Source: an uncultured Anaerotruncus sp. (GTDB lineage: Bacteria; Bacillota_A; Clostridia; Oscillospirales; CAG-272). Taken from it: 7,798 nt of DNA. Shown here in pieces: positions 6,140 to 7,798 of this stretch (positions are counted from its first letter, which is position 1; every line of letters starts with the position of its first letter). The position numbers and the translations under genes were made by a program. Where the stretch lies: NCBI GenBank assembly GCA_958414155.1, contig CATYWI010000049.1, positions 1 to 7,798 of the forward strand. Direction: 5' to 3'. The notes beneath the pieces are model-generated. The model did not search any database. It saw only the letters and a program-made list of their open reading frames with translations, and had not been told where the DNA came from.

Positions 6140-6325
6140 CTGCATTATAATCGCTTAATATGTCAAAAAAACGGCTTGCAAAAGGGCGGCGGGTGCTTTC
6201 CGGGGGGATAGCACGGGGCTGTCCGGCGGGTCCGGGTCGTGTCGGCGGGGGGACTGCCGTGTGCGGCGCAAAGCAAAGGACATAGCTTTGAGCGTGAAAC
6301 TACGTTGAATGGAGTGATTGATTAA
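6140..6325 (+). promoter_or_regulatory. Long G-rich structured 5' leader of rpoB
   Basis: About 186 nt separate the predicted start point from the rpoB ATG. Between 6184 and 6252 there are seven runs of three or more G (6184-6186, 6191-6193, 6202-6207, 6215-6218, 6228-6230, 6234-6236, 6247-6252). Hairpins visible by eye are GTGCT (6193-6197) with AGCAC (6210-6214), which has a small inner TCC/GGA stem, and CAAAGC (6269-6274) with GCTTTG (6285-6290). No T-tract follows either, so they are not terminators. I do not recognise a known riboswitch or ribosomal-protein binding site. Confidence 0.55.
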
Positions 6326-7798
6326 ATGGTCCATACCACAGACCAGCAGCTTGGCAGAAATGTTCTGCGTAAAAGCTTTTCCAAAACGCGAACGACGCTT
6401 GAAATCCCGAATCTCATAGAGATCCAGACAAAATCCTACAAGTGGTTCCTTGAAGAGGGCCTAATGGAGGTGCTCCGGGATGTATCGCCGATCGTAGACT
6501 ACTCCGGCAATCTTTCCATCGAGTTCATATCCTATTCTCTTGACTCCAAGCCGAAGTATCCGGTGGAGGAGTGCAAGGAAAGAGACGTGAACTATGCCGC
6601 GCCGCTGAAGGTGAATGTTCGCCTTACGAACAAGCTGACCGGCGAGGTGAAGCAGACCGATATATACATGGGCGACTTCCCGCTCATGACCGACAACGGC
6701 ACCTTTGTTATAAACGGCGCCGAGCGTGTTATCGTGTCGCAGATCATCCGCTCACCCGGTATCTATTACGAATCCGATATAGATAAGACGGGTAAAAAGA
6801 CATATGCCGCCACAGTTATCCCTTACCGCGGAGCATGGCTCGAGTATGAGATAGACAGCAATGGTGTGATGAATGTCCGTATAGATAAAAACCGCAAGCT
6901 CCCGGTGACGATGCTCATCCGCGCTCTCGGTCTTTCTCTTGATGCCGATACCGGCACGCTAAGATCCGACATCGGCAACGATGAAGCGATCTATGCCATG
7001 TTCGGCGAGGATCCCTGCCTCAGAGCGACCATTGAAAAGGATGAGAGCAACGATCTTGCCGCGCGCAACCGTTCGGATGCCGCGGTGGAATCACTGCGCG
7101 AGATATACAAGAAGCTTCGCCCCGGCGAGCCTGTTCAGATCGACGCGGCGATGAACCTCATCAATAATTATTTCTTTGATCCCAAGAAATATGACATAGC
7201 GCCCGTAGGACGCTACAAATTTGATAAAAAGCTCGCCATCGGCGCCCGCATTGCAAACCATCGCATTGCCGCCGATATCGTGAACCCCCTCACGGGCGAG
7301 GTGCTTTACGAGGCGGGCAAGGTGCTCAGCCCCGAGGATGCAAAGGCGGTCGAGGATGCGGCTGTCAACGAGGTCACTCTTGTGCTTGACAACGGCGTGA
7401 ACGTCAAGGTATTCTCCAACAACACCTGCTGGCCCGAAAAGCTCATAGGCGACAATCTGAATGACTGCGGCGTCCGCGAGAAGGCACGCACGCCCGTTCT
7501 CCTTTCCATAATGGAGGAGTGCGGCGGCGATATCGACGCGGTAAAGGCGAAGGTAAAGGCGAGGATCGCCGAGGTCTGCCCCAAGCACATCACTCATGAC
7601 GATATTTTTGCTTCCATAAACTATATGCTCGGACTTACCTACGACATAGGTACTACCGATGATATAGACCATCTCGGCAACCGCCGTATCCGTTCGGTGG
7701 GCGAACTTCTGCAGAACCAGTTCCGCATAGGTATATCCCGCATGGAGCGTGTTGTGCGTGAGAAAATGACCCTGCAGGCGCAGGATCCCGACAGTATT
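6326..7798 (+). CDS. rpoB: RNA polymerase beta subunit RpoB, N-terminal 491 residues, truncated by window edge
   Basis: The beta subunit forms one jaw of the RNA polymerase core. Translation starts at ATG 6326 (MVHTTDQQLGRNVLRKSFSK); an in-frame TAA at 6323-6325 excludes an earlier start. The ribosome binding site GGAG (6311-6314) is 11 nt upstream, rather far. Recognisable beta features include PNLIEIQTKSY near the N-terminus, YMGDFPLMTDNGTFVINGAE followed by RVIVSQIIRSPG (134-145) in the protrusion, IPYRGAWLEYE and RIDKNRKLPVT in the lobe, and TTDDIDHLGNRRIRSVGELL followed by QNQFRIGISRMERVV near the end. The window stops just before the main rifampicin-binding segment, so resistance cannot be judged there. 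The N-terminal rifampicin site equivalent to E. coli Val146 is the usual Val (residue 137). The visible part is under half of the usual ~1,150-1,250 residues. No rplJ/rplL precedes it; rpoC would be expected downstream, out of view. Confidence 0.98.
   Translation, partial: MVHTTDQQLGRNVLRKSFSKTRTTLEIPNLIEIQTKSYKWFLEEGLMEVLRDVSPIVDYSGNLSIEFISYSLDSKPKYPVEECKERDVNYAAPLKVNVRLTNKLTGEVKQTDIYMGDFPLMTDNGTFVINGAERVIVSQIIRSPGIYYESDIDKTGKKTYAATVIPYRGAWLEYEIDSNGVMNVRIDKNRKLPVTMLIRALGLSLDADTGTLRSDIGNDEAIYAMFGEDPCLRATIEKDESNDLAARNRSDAAVESLREIYKKLRPGEPVQIDAAMNLINNYFFDPKKYDIAPVGRYKFDKKLAIGARIANHRIAADIVNPLTGEVLYEAGKVLSPEDAKAVEDAAVNEVTLVLDNGVNVKVFSNNTCWPEKLIGDNLNDCGVREKARTPVLLSIMEECGGDIDAVKAKVKARIAEVCPKHITHDDIFASINYMLGLTYDIGTTDDIDHLGNRRIRSVGELLQNQFRIGISRMERVVREKMTLQAQDPDSI

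Noticed and set aside
4854..6158. Long plus-strand reading frame (434 codons) over ytvI and into the intergenic region
   Set aside because: It is antisense to a clear YtvI permease, is rich in Arg/Lys/Glu/Tyr without motifs, and has no ribosome binding site at its start.
6184..6252. Known riboswitch or ribosomal-protein autoregulatory site in the rpoB leader
   Set aside because: No match to signature loops I know (T-box, L10 binding site and similar). Left as an uncharacterised leader.
7091..7672. Minus-strand reading frame opposite rpoB
   Set aside because: The plus strand here encodes unmistakable RpoB sequence.
1..7798. Mobile element, phage, CRISPR array, tRNA or toxin-antitoxin pair
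   Set aside because: No transposase or integrase motifs, terminal inverted repeats with target duplications, regularly spaced repeats or cloverleaf sequences were seen on either strand.

Overview
The window looks like chromosomal DNA of a moderately GC-rich member of the Clostridia, most likely near the Oscillospiraceae/Ruminococcaceae. This is an inference from the protein flavour. RpoB opens with a clostridial-type N-terminus, there is a YtvI-like permease of the kind found in spore-formers, phospholipid synthesis uses the PlsX/PlsY-type acyltransferase, and the GGAGG-type ribosome binding sites are strong. Three promoters match TTGACA/TTGACT-17 nt-TATAAT almost perfectly. I see no phage, transposon, CRISPR, tRNA or rRNA sequence. 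It reads as core housekeeping territory with a few lineage-specific genes.

Layout from left to right. (1) Positions 1-484, minus strand: the N-terminal 161 residues of an FAD-dependent amine-oxidase-type (DAO fold) oxidoreductase that runs off the left edge. (2) 485-633: a divergent intergenic region with a consensus promoter and a GC palindrome just after the start point. (3) 634-1140, plus: a four-helix membrane protein of unknown function, closed by a rho-independent terminator at 1155-1192, so probably a single-gene transcript. (4) 1227-4729, plus: an apparent three-gene operon behind a consensus extended -10 promoter. It contains plsY (1305-2147, acyl-phosphate:glycerol-3-phosphate acyltransferase with an unusual charged tail), a Methyltransf_32-type SAM methyltransferase that overlaps plsY by ATGA, and, 72 nt further on, a protein built along the whole length of folylpolyglutamate synthase (FolC) but without its P-loop and other ATP-binding residues. 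(5) 4710-5843, minus: a YtvI/AI-2E-family permease that converges on the FolC-like gene and overlaps it by 20 nt with no terminator between them. (6) 5844-6325: a 482-nt intergenic region holding a plus-facing terminator, a run of T-tracts, the strongest promoter of the window and a 186-nt G-rich leader. (7) 6326 to the right edge: the first 491 residues of RpoB, the RNA polymerase beta subunit, not preceded by rplJ/rplL.

The clearest candidate for something undescribed is the FolC-shaped protein without a nucleotide-binding loop, kept as an intact 425-codon gene and apparently co-transcribed with plsY and a methyltransferase. Secondary points are the convergent overlap followed by a plus-strand terminator beyond ytvI (a possible antisense read-through arrangement), the structured G-rich rpoB leader, and a C-G(4-6)-A-C motif present in all three promoter-proximal leaders. 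I did not find convincing evidence of a new defence or mobile system.
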